A DNA stretch of 64,000 nt from Hydrocarboniphaga sp. (GTDB taxonomy: Bacteria > Pseudomonadota > Gammaproteobacteria > Nevskiales > Nevskiaceae): assembly GCF_028291725.1 (NCBI RefSeq), contig NZ_JAQGNT010000085.1:1-64000 (forward strand). Reading direction: 5' to 3'. Numbering within the stretch: the first letter of the stretch is position 1; each line of letters begins with the position of its first letter. The position numbers and the translations under genes were made by a program. Of this stretch, positions 44,941 through 53,574 are shown one piece after another. The notes under the pieces were generated by a model. It was not told where the DNA came from. It did no database searches and saw nothing but the letters and a program-made list of their open reading frames with translations.

Positions 44941-44958
44941 TAGTTAATCGATAGTTCA
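44941..44958. promoter_or_regulatory. Candidate MarR operator O3
   Basis: TAGTTAATCGATAGTTCA differs from O2 (31141-31158) at only one of its first 13 bases and shares the ATCGAT centre, though its right half is less palindromic. It lies 14 nt before the SDR start (minus) and about 94 nt before the crotonase start (plus). Confidence 0.5.
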
Positions 44959-44965
44959 GTACAGT

Positions 44966-44982
44966 ACGATATGCCGTATCGT
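44966..44982. promoter_or_regulatory. Inverted repeat ACGATA-N5-TATCGT
   Basis: Perfect 6-bp arms ACGATA (44966-44971) and TATCGT (44977-44982) with a 5-nt gap lie in the divergent SDR/crotonase promoter region, next to O3. It may be a second regulator's site, perhaps for the MarR protein encoded at 47113. Confidence 0.4.
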
Positions 44983-45051
44983 GCTTCAACTGTTGGTTTG
45001 CCCCGATTTTGAATTGCTGCAACGCACACAGATTGGAACGAGGAGAAGCAG

Positions 45052-45840
45052 GTGACATACGAATCGATCACACTAGACGTGAGCGACGGTCTTGCTCGGA
45101 TTGCGCTCAACCAAGCCGACATCGGCAATCCCTTCAACGCAGCGTTCTGTTCCGATTGGGGCAATGTCGCCAACGAGTTGTCCAGCCGCAAGGAAGTGCG
45201 CGCCGTTCTCATCACGGCCCATGGCAAGTTCTTCAGCGTGGGCGGCGATATCCAGATGTTCTCGAAGAACATCGATGTCCTGCCCGACAAGATCCGCGAC
45301 TGGACGGCCGGCCTGCATATGGGCGCCGCCAGGATGGCGCGCCTCAATGCGCCCATCGTTGCGGCGGTACATGCCACCTGCATGGGCGGTGCCTGTGCAT
45401 TGGTTGCCCACAGCGATCTGGTGTTCAGTGCGCGATCGGTGAAATTCGGTGCGGCCTATTCCCAGATTGGCTACAGCTGCGATGCGGGCGCTTCCACCGG
45501 TCTGGCTTCGCGCATGGGCATTTCGCGAGCACGCCGCTTCCTGATTCTCTCGGAAGTTTTGAATGCCGAGGACGCGGCTACCGCAGGTCTGGTCGACTAC
45601 GTTGTCGATGATGCGATGCTGTTCGTCGAGGCGGAAAAGGCGGCCATCAAGCTTGCCCAGGGCCCCACGCGGGCCTACGGCGAAATCCGCCGTCTCATGA
45701 GTCGCTCGCTTGCGCAGCCCTTCGAGGCTCAGCTTGAAGACGAAGCGCAGGCCCTTAGCCGCGTGGCCGCCGGCAACGACGCTCGTGAAGGAATCACCGC
45801 GTTTGTCGAAAAGCGGAAACCCCGCTTTACCGGCCAGTAG
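45052..45840 (+). CDS. Enoyl-CoA hydratase family protein (crotonase 3)
   Basis: This 262-residue crotonase is very similar to the one at 40114, sharing SVGGDI/SVGGDL, the AYSQIGYSCDAGASTGLASRMGISRARRFL block and a VDDAML ending. The start is GTG 45052 with AGGAGAAG 8 nt upstream. It leads a new plus-strand unit with the alcohol dehydrogenase 31 nt downstream, and shares its control region with the divergent SDR. The two paralogues may act on successive or different CoA intermediates. Confidence 0.9.
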   Translation: MTYESITLDVSDGLARIALNQADIGNPFNAAFCSDWGNVANELSSRKEVRAVLITAHGKFFSVGGDIQMFSKNIDVLPDKIRDWTAGLHMGAARMARLNAPIVAAVHATCMGGACALVAHSDLVFSARSVKFGAAYSQIGYSCDAGASTGLASRMGISRARRFLILSEVLNAEDAATAGLVDYVVDDAMLFVEAEKAAIKLAQGPTRAYGEIRRLMSRSLAQPFEAQLEDEAQALSRVAAGNDAREGITAFVEKRKPRFTGQ

Positions 45841-45871
45841 TGTCTATAACCATAAAAGAGGAGAGAACCAA

Positions 45872-46990
45872 ATGAGCGCAACGCAGGAAATCAGCTCCAA
45901 GGCCGCGCTGGTCCGCAAAGTTGGCGGAACTTTCGATATCGAAGACGTGAGCGTTGCCGCTCCGCGCGATTACGAAGTGCGCCTGCGCATGGTCGGGTGC
46001 GGCATGTGCCATACCGACATTGTGGCCCGCGATGGTTTTCCGGTGCCGCTGCCCATCGTGTTGGGACATGAAGGCTCCGGTGTCGTCGAGTCGATCGGTG
46101 CCAAAGTGAGCCGGGTCAAGCCTGGCGATCACGTGGTGCTGAGTTTCAATTCCTGCCTGGAATGTCCGAGCTGTGCCGAGTCCAAGCCGGCGTACTGCTT
46201 CAATTTCTTTCCAAACAATTTCTCCGGCGTGCGGCCTGCAGACGGGACCAGCGCGGTGAGTCAGAACGGAGCGGTGATTCACGCTAATTTCTTCGGGCAA
46301 TCGTCGTTTTCCACTTATGCCATTGCGCACGAGATCAACGCGATTCCCGTCGACAAGGATCTGCCGCTCGAGATCCTCGGCCCGCTGGGTTGCGGCATCC
46401 AGACTGGCGCGGGCGCGGCCATAAACGCACTCGCTATCAAGGCCGGCCAGTCACTGGTGATCTTCGGCGGCGGCGCAGTGGGCCTCAGCGCCTTGCTCGG
46501 TGCTCGGGCCGTCGATGCAGGAATCGTAATCGTGGTTGAGCCCAATGCGGCTAGGCGTGTTTTGGCGCTCGAATTGGGGGCCACTCATGTAATAGATCCA
46601 AAGGCGACTACCGACGTACTGGCGTCGGTAAAGAAACTCAGCGGCGGCGGTGTCCGCTATGCGCTAGACACCACCGGCAATCCTGCGGTCGTCGGTATCG
46701 CCGTCGAGACGATGCTGCCCAACGGCATGCTGGGCCTGCTTGGCATTCCGCCGCCTGACGCCACGCTGCCGGCAAGCATGATGAGCATGCTGGTCCGCGG
46801 AATCGGGGTCAAATGCATCACAGAAGGCGACAGCGATCCCCAGGAATTTATTCCAAGATTGCTCGCGTTCTATCGAGCAGGGAAATTTCCGTTCGACCGC
46901 CTGATCACCAAGTTTCCCTTCAGCCAAATCAACGAGGCAGCGCACTCTTCCGAGAGGGGCGAAGCGATCAAGCCCGTGTTGATTTTCTGA
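45872..46990 (+). CDS. Zinc-dependent NAD alcohol dehydrogenase (aryl-alcohol/geraniol dehydrogenase type)
   Basis: This 372-residue medium-chain dehydrogenase has the catalytic zinc site GCGMCHTD and GHEGSG, the structural zinc cysteines CLECPSCAESKPAYC, and the NAD motif GGGAVGLSALLGA. The long insert around NFFPNNFSGVRP and the overall layout match the XylB/aryl-alcohol and GeoA geraniol dehydrogenases. ATG 45872 has AAAGAGGAGAG upstream. It would oxidise the primary alcohol made by the AlkB-like enzyme to the aldehyde. Confidence 0.9.
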   Translation: MSATQEISSKAALVRKVGGTFDIEDVSVAAPRDYEVRLRMVGCGMCHTDIVARDGFPVPLPIVLGHEGSGVVESIGAKVSRVKPGDHVVLSFNSCLECPSCAESKPAYCFNFFPNNFSGVRPADGTSAVSQNGAVIHANFFGQSSFSTYAIAHEINAIPVDKDLPLEILGPLGCGIQTGAGAAINALAIKAGQSLVIFGGGAVGLSALLGARAVDAGIVIVVEPNAARRVLALELGATHVIDPKATTDVLASVKKLSGGGVRYALDTTGNPAVVGIAVETMLPNGMLGLLGIPPPDATLPASMMSMLVRGIGVKCITEGDSDPQEFIPRLLAFYRAGKFPFDRLITKFPFSQINEAAHSSERGEAIKPVLIF

Positions 46991-47112
46991 ATGGCAATGG
47001 GTCAAGAATGCAGCGGATTATCTGCTTGGTTGAATCCGCTGGCGCTTTGTTGCCGGAACTGCCGATTGAATCAGCGTTTTGAATGTAATACTTATAACTG
47101 CAGACTCCTTAT

Positions 47113-47709
47113 ATGAAATCGGCTTCAAGGCCTCAGACCACAGCAAGAATGACGAAAGTCATGGCAGAAATCCGAGCTTCGCACGGTTTGGCCGAGCCGG
47201 TTGAGTTTAGCCCTGCGCAGAGATCCGCCCATCCATCAAATTCAGATGTCAGCGAAAGCGAGCATAAAGAAAGTATCCGCCTGTGTTTTCTGATTTACGA
47301 TGTAGCAAGAATGCATCGAGAAGCATACGACGAATTCATGAGGCCGCTGGGGATTACCCGCGTGCAGTGGTCTGTTTTAGCTCAATTGTCGCGGCACGAC
47401 GGTCTCGTACAGACGCAGTTGTCGGAATTGCTCGAGGTCAAGAAAGCTCAGGCCGGTGCCATCCTTACGTCGCTCGAAGCTGCGGGTTGGGTCGAACGTC
47501 GCGATGATCCATACGATAAAAGAGTGAAAAGGGTCTATCTGGTTCGCCCTGCTCACCACGTGATTCGGCAGATGTCGATACTGGCGGGACAATATGGAAG
47601 CCAGATATTGGGCAGCCTTTCGGAGGAGGAGCGTGCGGCTTTAGCTCGGATGCTGGTAACTATCAAGCACGACTTGAAGCAAAGACTTCTGCCACGTATC
47701 GAGAACTGA
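47113..47709 (+). CDS. MarR family transcriptional regulator (second)
   Basis: This 198-residue protein has an N-terminal extension of about 55 residues and then a MarR winged helix: ITRVQWSVLAQLSRHDGLVQTQLSELLEVKKAQAGAILTSLEAAGWVERRDDPYDKRVKRVYL. It differs clearly from the first MarR protein, so the region has two regulators. It stands 122 nt after the alcohol dehydrogenase and ends the catabolic block. Which promoters it binds is not known; the ACGATA inverted repeat at 44966 is one possibility. Confidence 0.86.
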   Translation: MKSASRPQTTARMTKVMAEIRASHGLAEPVEFSPAQRSAHPSNSDVSESEHKESIRLCFLIYDVARMHREAYDEFMRPLGITRVQWSVLAQLSRHDGLVQTQLSELLEVKKAQAGAILTSLEAAGWVERRDDPYDKRVKRVYLVRPAHHVIRQMSILAGQYGSQILGSLSEEERAALARMLVTIKHDLKQRLLPRIEN

Positions 47710-48110
47710 CCCTCTCGCCGCTTGCCCGAGATCGATCATTTCAGGCCTGTTCTGTTCAGACTCTTATGACCAGCAAAGGCTGATGTAAAACGGCCTTCTC
47801 CATAACGCTGGTCAGTTGTTCTATGAACAGTAATGGCGAAACGGGAGTGGTACCTCGGGAATATCGGTAGCAGGCGCAGCCGTAAGGATCTCGCCAATCG
47901 CATCCGCGAAGCGCAAAGCGACCGGTAGCCTGTCTCCAAAAATGCAGGAGTTAAAATTCAGCTTAGTAAGCTGGAAGACTCAGGCCATCAGTTCGCGCTG
48001 GATTCTGTGGCCCGACGCGCATGCGCTGCCACTTGCTGATTCAGATGCTAACCGTCTCTTTTCGAGTAAGCGTCTGATTTGCCCGCTACTTATTTCGCAA
48101 ACCATTTAGC
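47710..48110. other. Non-coding gap after the catabolic block
   Basis: This 401-nt gap has no supported gene. Its composition is lower in GC than the flanking minCDE side. A minus-strand frame at 47736-47939 has no coding signature. This is the right-hand edge of the catabolic region. Confidence 0.5.
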
Positions 48111-48707
48111 TCATTGACGCAGCGATTTAGCATTGCCGGACTTAATTGTCGTTTCACGGCGTGTTTTTTTTGCAGAGAAGTTCAGCAGGAACTCCATCTG
48201 ATCGGCAAGGATACGGCGGTTGCTGAGTATCAGATACTCGGCGAGGTTGGGTGTGTACGGCACCGCCAGCAGTTTCATGCCGGCTTCTTCGGGCGTGCGG
48301 TTGGCTTTTTTGTGATTGCAGCGCTCGCAGGCGGTGACGCAGTTGATCCACACGTTCTCGCCGCCGCGCGAAGCCGGGATCACGTGGTCGCGAGTCAGTA
48401 CCGAGGGCGAGAACTGGTTGCCGCAGTACAGGCACAGGTTGTGGTCGCGCTGGAACAGCGTGCGGTTGGTCAGCAGCGGCGCGCCGGCGGCGAATTTACG
48501 GGAGCGGTCGGTGACCGCGATGATCGAGCCGATTTCGATGGCGGAGCGTTCGCCGGTGCTGGCGTTGAGGCCGCCGAAGATCCGGAAACGCTCGGCCCCA
48601 GCCTCCCAGCAGACGCGCTTGCGCGCATACAGGGTCGCCGCCGATTGCCAGCGTATCCAGCCGACCGGCAAGCCGCCAGCATCCAGTTTCAAAATCGAAG
48701 GGATCAT
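48111..48707 (-). CDS. HNH endonuclease
   Basis: The 198-residue protein begins at ATG 48707 (GGAGCGGTG upstream). The HNH nuclease centre is CLYCGNQF, LTRDHVIPASRGG, WINCVTACERCNHKKANRT, with two zinc-binding CxxC pairs and the histidine-asparagine catalytic elements. An alternative upstream start at 48740 adds 11 residues. Such proteins are often widely conserved orphan nucleases. It has no partner methylase. It is transcribed toward the catabolic region, away from the ATP-grasp pair. Confidence 0.87.
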   Translation of the reverse strand: MIPSILKLDAGGLPVGWIRWQSAATLYARKRVCWEAGAERFRIFGGLNASTGERSAIEIGSIIAVTDRSRKFAAGAPLLTNRTLFQRDHNLCLYCGNQFSPSVLTRDHVIPASRGGENVWINCVTACERCNHKKANRTPEEAGMKLLAVPYTPNLAEYLILSNRRILADQMEFLLNFSAKKTRRETTIKSGNAKSLRQ

Positions 48708-48877
48708 CACCGCTCCGTTTCGCCACGCCAACCAATGCATCCTTTGTCGTTGATATTGCTATGCCATTTGCCAGCGCCGTGGCGCCCGCAGTATGAGCGC
48801 GCAGCATGGCCATTCTAAGACACTGGCGGGGCGTGTTAGCAACCACCACCAATTACAGCTTTGATCGATAAAAAAAC

Positions 48878-49822
48878 TCAGATATCGGGAGTCTTGAAAA
48901 AGACTTCCGCCAAGGCCTCGTGCAGGTCGCTAAGGCCCAGCTGGATCTCGTCGATCAACTCATGCAGGCCTTCTTCTACCAGCTTGTCGACGTTGGCGTC
49001 CTGAACCAGGGCCCGCACTCGCCACAGTGTGCGCTCGACGCTGCGCGCTTCCGGCAGATGCGGCAGTGTCGACGCCACCGCGCTGAGGCAGAACGTCACG
49101 CTGCGCGGGAACTCGCGATTCTGCAGCAAAAAGCGCAGCACGCCGGTGCGGTTGACGCGCGCTTTCACATGCCGGCGATACATCTGGTAGGCGGTCAGCG
49201 AGCGCAGCACACTCATCCACTGGATGTTGTACAGCGGCGCCAGCTGCTCGGCGCGGCCGGTCGGGTCGAGCAGGGACGTCGAGCGCACGTCGAGGATGCG
49301 CGTGGTCATGTCGGCCTGTTCGAGGCTGGTGCCGATGCGCAAAAACTGGAAGCCGACATCCTGGCTCATGTTGAAGCTGAGCACCGCGTAGACCAGCATC
49401 GTGCCGTCGATCACGCGCTGCAGGAACGCGCCGCGTCGCGAGCGGCTGAGCGCGCCTTCGCCCTGGCCGATCACGTAGTAATGCAGGTCGTTGAGCTTTT
49501 CCCAGACTTCGCGCGGGGTCGCGTCGCGCACCGTGCGCAGGATCTCGCGCGCGGCGTGCAGCGAGCTGTGGATCGAGCCCGGGTTGCGCTGGTCCAGCAG
49601 CAGATAACGCACGACGTTGGATTCGCTGTAGTCCTCGCCGTACAGCGAGCGGTACAACTCGTCGGAGCCGACGATCTGGACCAGCGGCTGCCAACCGAAC
49701 GGGATGCCGCGCGGCAGGTCGAGCAGTAGCAGCGCGTTGACGTTGACCAGGCGCGCGGTGTTCTCGGCGCGCTGCAGATAGCGGCCGAGCCAATAGATGT
49801 TGCTGGCGACGCGCGACAGCAT
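48878..49822 (-). CDS. Alpha-E domain protein
   Basis: This 314-residue all-helical soluble protein matches the alpha-E family: VASNIYWLGRYLQRAENTARL at the start, then LLLDQRNPGSIHSSLHAAREILRTVRD and a late helical bundle. Its start overlaps the ATP-grasp stop by one nucleotide (TGATG), so the two are co-translated. Alpha-E proteins always travel with circularly permuted ATP-grasp enzymes in conserved but uncharacterised peptide-forming systems. Function is unknown. Confidence 0.9.
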   Translation of the reverse strand: MLSRVASNIYWLGRYLQRAENTARLVNVNALLLLDLPRGIPFGWQPLVQIVGSDELYRSLYGEDYSESNVVRYLLLDQRNPGSIHSSLHAAREILRTVRDATPREVWEKLNDLHYYVIGQGEGALSRSRRGAFLQRVIDGTMLVYAVLSFNMSQDVGFQFLRIGTSLEQADMTTRILDVRSTSLLDPTGRAEQLAPLYNIQWMSVLRSLTAYQMYRRHVKARVNRTGVLRFLLQNREFPRSVTFCLSAVASTLPHLPEARSVERTLWRVRALVQDANVDKLVEEGLHELIDEIQLGLSDLHEALAEVFFKTPDI

Positions 49823-51375
49823 CAGTCGTCACCCCGCGCGGCGATGTCCTGCGGCGTGGCGCCGTCCAAGGTTTGCGACTGAGTCATGCTGCCCATGCTC
49901 TGGCTCTGCGTCGGGGCCTCGTCCATGTCGACGATCCAGGTGTCCTTGGCGCCGCCGCCCTGGCTGGAGTTGACCACCAGCGAGCCGCGGATCATCGCGA
50001 CGCGGGTCAGGCCGCCGGTGGTCACATACGTGGACTCGACGCTGCCGCGCGACAGGATGAAGGGCCGCAGATCGAGATGGCGGGGCTCCACGGTGTTGTC
50101 TTCCATCATCGTCGGTGCGGTCGACAGCGCCAGTGTCGGCTGGGCCATGTAATTGCGCGGATTGGCCTCGATCAGGCGGCGGAATTTCTCGCGCTCTTCG
50201 GCGGTCGAGCGCGGGCCGATCAGCATGCCGTAGCCGCCGGATTCGTTGGCCGGCTTGACCACCAGCTTGTCGAGATTGGCAATCACGTATTCGCGCTGCT
50301 TGGGGTCCATGCACAGGAAGCTGGGCACGTTGGGGATGATCGGGTCTTCGCCCAGGTAGTACTTGATCATCGCCGGCACGAAGGCGTAGACCACCTTGTC
50401 GTCGGCGACCCCGGCGCCCGGGCAGTTGGCCAGCGCGACGCGGCCGCTGATCCAGGCACGCATCAGGCCGGGCACGCCGAGGATCGATTCCGGATTGAAG
50501 GCTTCGGGATCGAGGAACAGGTCGTCGATGCGGCGATAGATCACGTCGACCCGGCGCGGGCCGTAGATCGTGCGCATGTAGACGCAGTCGTCGTCGGCGA
50601 CGAACAGGTCGGTGCCCTCGACCAGCTCGATGCCCATCTGCTGCGCGAGGTAAGCGTGCTCGAAGTAGGCCGAGTTGAAGATGCCCGGCGTCAGCAGCAC
50701 CACGTTGGGCTGGTCCAGCGGACGCGGCGAAATCGCGGCCAGCGTGTCGTAGAGCTGGGCCGGGTAGTCGTCGACCGGCAGGATCGTGGTCGCCTCGAAC
50801 AGCTCCGGGAACACGCGCTTGGTGACCAGCCGGTTCTCGACCATGTAGGACACGCCGGACGGGACGCGCAGGTTGTCCTCGAGCACGTACATGGTGCCGT
50901 CCTTGTCGCGCACCAGGTCGCTGCCGCAGATGTGCGCCCAGACGCCGTTGGCCGGCTTGACGCCGACGCACTGCTTGCGGAAGTTGACCGACTCGTTCAG
51001 CAGATCGGCCGGGAACACGCCGTCCTTGATGATCTTCTGGTCGTTGTACAGATCCTGGATGAACAGGTTCAGCGCGTAGGCACGCTGTTTCAGACCGGCT
51101 TCGGTCTTGACCCATTCGCTCAGCGGGATGATCCGCGGGATGATGTCGAACGGCCAGGCGCGGTCGACATTCTTGCCCTCGGAATACACCGTGAAGCTGA
51201 TGCCCATCACCTTGATGGCCAGCTCCGCCGCAAGCCGCCGTTCGGCCATCTCCGGTTCGGACAGGGACCCTAGATATTCGGCGAGCTTGAGGGCCGCGGC
51301 GCGGGGCCGTCCGGGCGCCTCACACAGCTCGTCGTAGAAGTTTTCGCAGCGGTATTGCCGCCAATCGATTGCCAT
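49822..51375 (-). CDS. Circularly permuted ATP-grasp protein (type 2)
   Basis: This 517-residue member of the circularly permuted ATP-grasp family is a predicted carboxylate-amine ligase. It shows VYSEGKNVDRAWPFDIIPRII, LEDNLRVPSGVSYMVENR, the nucleotide region KPANESGGYGMLIG and a C-terminal SQGGGAKDTWIVD. It forms a two-gene unit with alpha-E. Some such sets also have a transglutaminase-like protein or protease; none is present here. What it ligates is unknown. Confidence 0.92.
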   Translation of the reverse strand: MAIDWRQYRCENFYDELCEAPGRPRAAALKLAEYLGSLSEPEMAERRLAAELAIKVMGISFTVYSEGKNVDRAWPFDIIPRIIPLSEWVKTEAGLKQRAYALNLFIQDLYNDQKIIKDGVFPADLLNESVNFRKQCVGVKPANGVWAHICGSDLVRDKDGTMYVLEDNLRVPSGVSYMVENRLVTKRVFPELFEATTILPVDDYPAQLYDTLAAISPRPLDQPNVVLLTPGIFNSAYFEHAYLAQQMGIELVEGTDLFVADDDCVYMRTIYGPRRVDVIYRRIDDLFLDPEAFNPESILGVPGLMRAWISGRVALANCPGAGVADDKVVYAFVPAMIKYYLGEDPIIPNVPSFLCMDPKQREYVIANLDKLVVKPANESGGYGMLIGPRSTAEEREKFRRLIEANPRNYMAQPTLALSTAPTMMEDNTVEPRHLDLRPFILSRGSVESTYVTTGGLTRVAMIRGSLVVNSSQGGGAKDTWIVDMDEAPTQSQSMGSMTQSQTLDGATPQDIAARGDD

Positions 51376-51564
51376 GAGCTCCGCAGGGTGATGGCTGCTT
51401 TTTTTCGTTGAACTACTAGGGGGCTATGCTAGAACTACGCTAACAGGAAGACGAAGCAAAACATAGGCCATAGGCGCACTGCTTCGGTGCGGCCCGGGGC
51501 CTTCAAAGGCCTCGGTGATGGCGAGCACGGATGCTAGACTGTCACAATTCCTGTAGACGATTCC

Positions 51565-52296
51565 ATGCCCAAAGCCAAGCCTGCTCTGGAGTTCAAAGGG
51601 CGCGTGCTGTCCTTGACGCGGGTGCGCGTGCTCGACCCCGATCTGAAAGCGATCGAAGCGCATCTGCGCAATTTCGCGCGGCAGATGCCGCAGGCGGTCG
51701 AAGGCCTGCCGGTGATTCTCGAGAGCGAGTATCCGATCGAACTCGCCGGCGTGCTCAAGCTGATGCGCGACCTGGGCATGCAGCCGCTGGCGGTGATGGA
51801 GGGCGCGCTCGCCGCTGACGCGCGGCTTTGCGGCCTGCCGGTGCTGCCGCTGGACGTGGTCAGCGAAGGCCGCGGCAGTGTCCGCACCGCCGAGCCGGTC
51901 GAGGCGCCGCCGCCTCCACCCCCGCCGCCAGCGCCCGCTCCCGCGCCGCCGCTGGCCGTGCGCCGGTCGACGCGCATCGTCACCGAGCCGGTGCGCTCGG
52001 GCCAGCAGATCTACGCCGAAGGCGCGGATCTGATCGTGACCCAGCTGGTCAGCCCCGGCGCCGAAGTGATCTCGGACGGCTGCATCCACGTCTACGGCAC
52101 CTTGCGCGGCCGCGCGCTGGCCGGAGCCCGCGGCGATACCGCGGCGCGGATCTTCTGCCGCAAGATGGAGGCGGACCTGCTGGCGGTCGCCGGGGTCTAC
52201 GCGGTCGCCGACCAGATGCAGGGCGCCTTGCGCGGCCAGGCTGTGCAGGCCAGCCTTGTGCAAGGCAAGCTCAAGATCGAACGCCTGGACTCGTGA
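51565..52296 (+). CDS. minC: Septum site-determining protein MinC
   Basis: This 243-residue inhibitor of FtsZ assembly has an N-terminal FtsZ-interacting domain, a proline-rich linker (APPPPPPPPAPAPAP region) and a C-terminal beta-helix (GADLIVTQLVSPGAEVISDGCIHVYGTLRGRALAG) that binds MinD and the septum. It acts with MinD at the cell poles to keep division at midcell. It starts the minCDE operon, 80 nt before minD. Confidence 0.95.
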   Translation: MPKAKPALEFKGRVLSLTRVRVLDPDLKAIEAHLRNFARQMPQAVEGLPVILESEYPIELAGVLKLMRDLGMQPLAVMEGALAADARLCGLPVLPLDVVSEGRGSVRTAEPVEAPPPPPPPPAPAPAPPLAVRRSTRIVTEPVRSGQQIYAEGADLIVTQLVSPGAEVISDGCIHVYGTLRGRALAGARGDTAARIFCRKMEADLLAVAGVYAVADQMQGALRGQAVQASLVQGKLKIERLDS

Positions 52297-52376
52297 TGCG
52301 GCTCGCCGCGCCGGTCCGGACGAACATTTACGAATAGCGGCCGAATAGGCAGCAACGAACTTAAAGAGGGACAGCG

Positions 52377-53186
52377 GTGACGAAAATCGTCGTAGTGACA
52401 TCAGGCAAGGGCGGCGTCGGCAAAACCACGACCAGCGCCTCGTTCTCCACCGGCCTGGCCGCGCGCGGCAAGAAAACCGTCGTCATCGACTTCGACGTCG
52501 GCCTGCGCAACCTCGATCTGATCATGGGCTGCGAGCGCCGCGTGGTGTTCGACTTCGTCAACGTGATCCACGAAGAAGCAAACCTGCGCCAGGCGCTGAT
52601 CAGGGACAAGCAGTACGACAACCTGTACGTGCTGGCCGCGAGCCAGACCCGCGACAAGGACGCGCTGTCCGAAGCCGGGGTCGAAAAAGTGCTCAACGAG
52701 CTGGCCAAGGATTTCGACTACATTGTCTGCGACTCGCCGGCCGGCATCGAGCGCGGTGCGCACCTGGCGATGTATTTCGCCGACGAGGCCCTGGTCGTCA
52801 CCAACCCGGAAGTCTCCTCGGTGCGCGACTCCGACCGTGTGCTCGGCCTGTTGTCGAGCAAGACCAAACTGGTCGAGAGCGGCGCCGGCCGCGTCAAGGA
52901 GCATCTGGTCATCACGCGCTACAACCCGGCGCGCGTGCTCAAGGGCGAGATGCTGTCGATCGACGACGTCAAGGACATCCTCGGCATCCCGGTGCTCGGC
53001 ATCATCCCGGAATCCGGCAGCGTGCTGTCGGCTTCGAACTCCGGCTCGCCGGTGATCAACGACAAGCTGACCGATGCCGGTCAGGCCTACGAAGACCTGG
53101 TCGCACGTTTTCTCGGTGAGGATCGGCCGCACCGCTTCATCACCGCTGAGAAGAAGGGCCTGCTCAGCAAACTGTTCGGAGGCTGA
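52377..53186 (+). CDS. minD: Septum site-determining ATPase MinD
   Basis: This 269-residue deviant-Walker ATPase has the SGKGGVGKTT loop, DFDVGLRNLD and a C-terminal amphipathic membrane-targeting helix (KKGLLSKLFGG). It recruits MinC to the membrane and is released by MinE. The start is GTG 52377, preceded by AAGAGGGAC. It lies 2 nt before minE. Confidence 0.97.
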   Translation: MTKIVVVTSGKGGVGKTTTSASFSTGLAARGKKTVVIDFDVGLRNLDLIMGCERRVVFDFVNVIHEEANLRQALIRDKQYDNLYVLAASQTRDKDALSEAGVEKVLNELAKDFDYIVCDSPAGIERGAHLAMYFADEALVVTNPEVSSVRDSDRVLGLLSSKTKLVESGAGRVKEHLVITRYNPARVLKGEMLSIDDVKDILGIPVLGIIPESGSVLSASNSGSPVINDKLTDAGQAYEDLVARFLGEDRPHRFITAEKKGLLSKLFGG

Positions 53187-53188
53187 TC

Positions 53189-53452
53189 ATGGCCTTCGAC
53201 TGGATGAAGCTGTTTCGCACCGAACAGAAAGCCAGTGCGCAGACCGCCAAGGAGCGCCTGCTGGTGGTGGTGTCGCATCAGCGTGCCGGCCGCGCCAACG
53301 GCCCGGAATACCTGACGCGGCTGCGCGAGGAACTGCTGGCGGTGGTGCGCAAGTACGTGCCGGTGGACGATTCGGCGGTGCATGTCGACATCAAGCGTGA
53401 AGACGGCGACGAAGTGCTGGCGATGACGATTTCGCTGCCGGAACGCAGCTGA
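53189..53452 (+). CDS. minE: Cell division topological specificity factor MinE
   Basis: This 87-residue protein stimulates MinD ATPase and confines MinCD to the poles. The N-terminal membrane and MinD-contact helix (FDWMKLF) is followed by KERLLVVVSHQRAGR and a beta-rich dimer domain. It completes the minCDE operon, and a repeat element lies just after it. Confidence 0.96.
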   Translation: MAFDWMKLFRTEQKASAQTAKERLLVVVSHQRAGRANGPEYLTRLREELLAVVRKYVPVDDSAVHVDIKREDGDEVLAMTISLPERS

Positions 53453-53462
53453 TTTTCCGTCT

Positions 53463-53558
53463 CCCTCCCCTGCATAGCGGGGGAGGGCCGGGGTGGGGGC
53501 GGATGTCGCGGATTACCGTCGCGCCCCCATCCCGGCCTTCCCCCGCAGGCGGGGGAAG
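53463..53558. repeat. Palindromic CCCTCCCC...GGGGAGGG repeat between minE and fadD
   Basis: The left arm (about 53463-53499) and right arm (about 53520-53558) are near-perfect inverse complements, GGGCCGGGGTGGGGGCG versus CGCCCCCATCCCGGCC. Each arm also has a small inner hairpin. The element lies between convergent genes and looks like a repetitive, terminator-like sequence. Confidence 0.8.
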
Positions 53559-53574
53559 GAGCAGACGCGACAAT

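Noticed and set aside
44928-45383. Upstream extension of the SDR frame on the minus strand
   Set aside because: It overlaps the crotonase at 45052 and has no SDR content before ATG 44927.
47736-47939. 67-codon minus frame with possible transposase-like ending
   Set aside because: It has no intact motif, no partner and no terminal repeats, so no mobile element can be supported.
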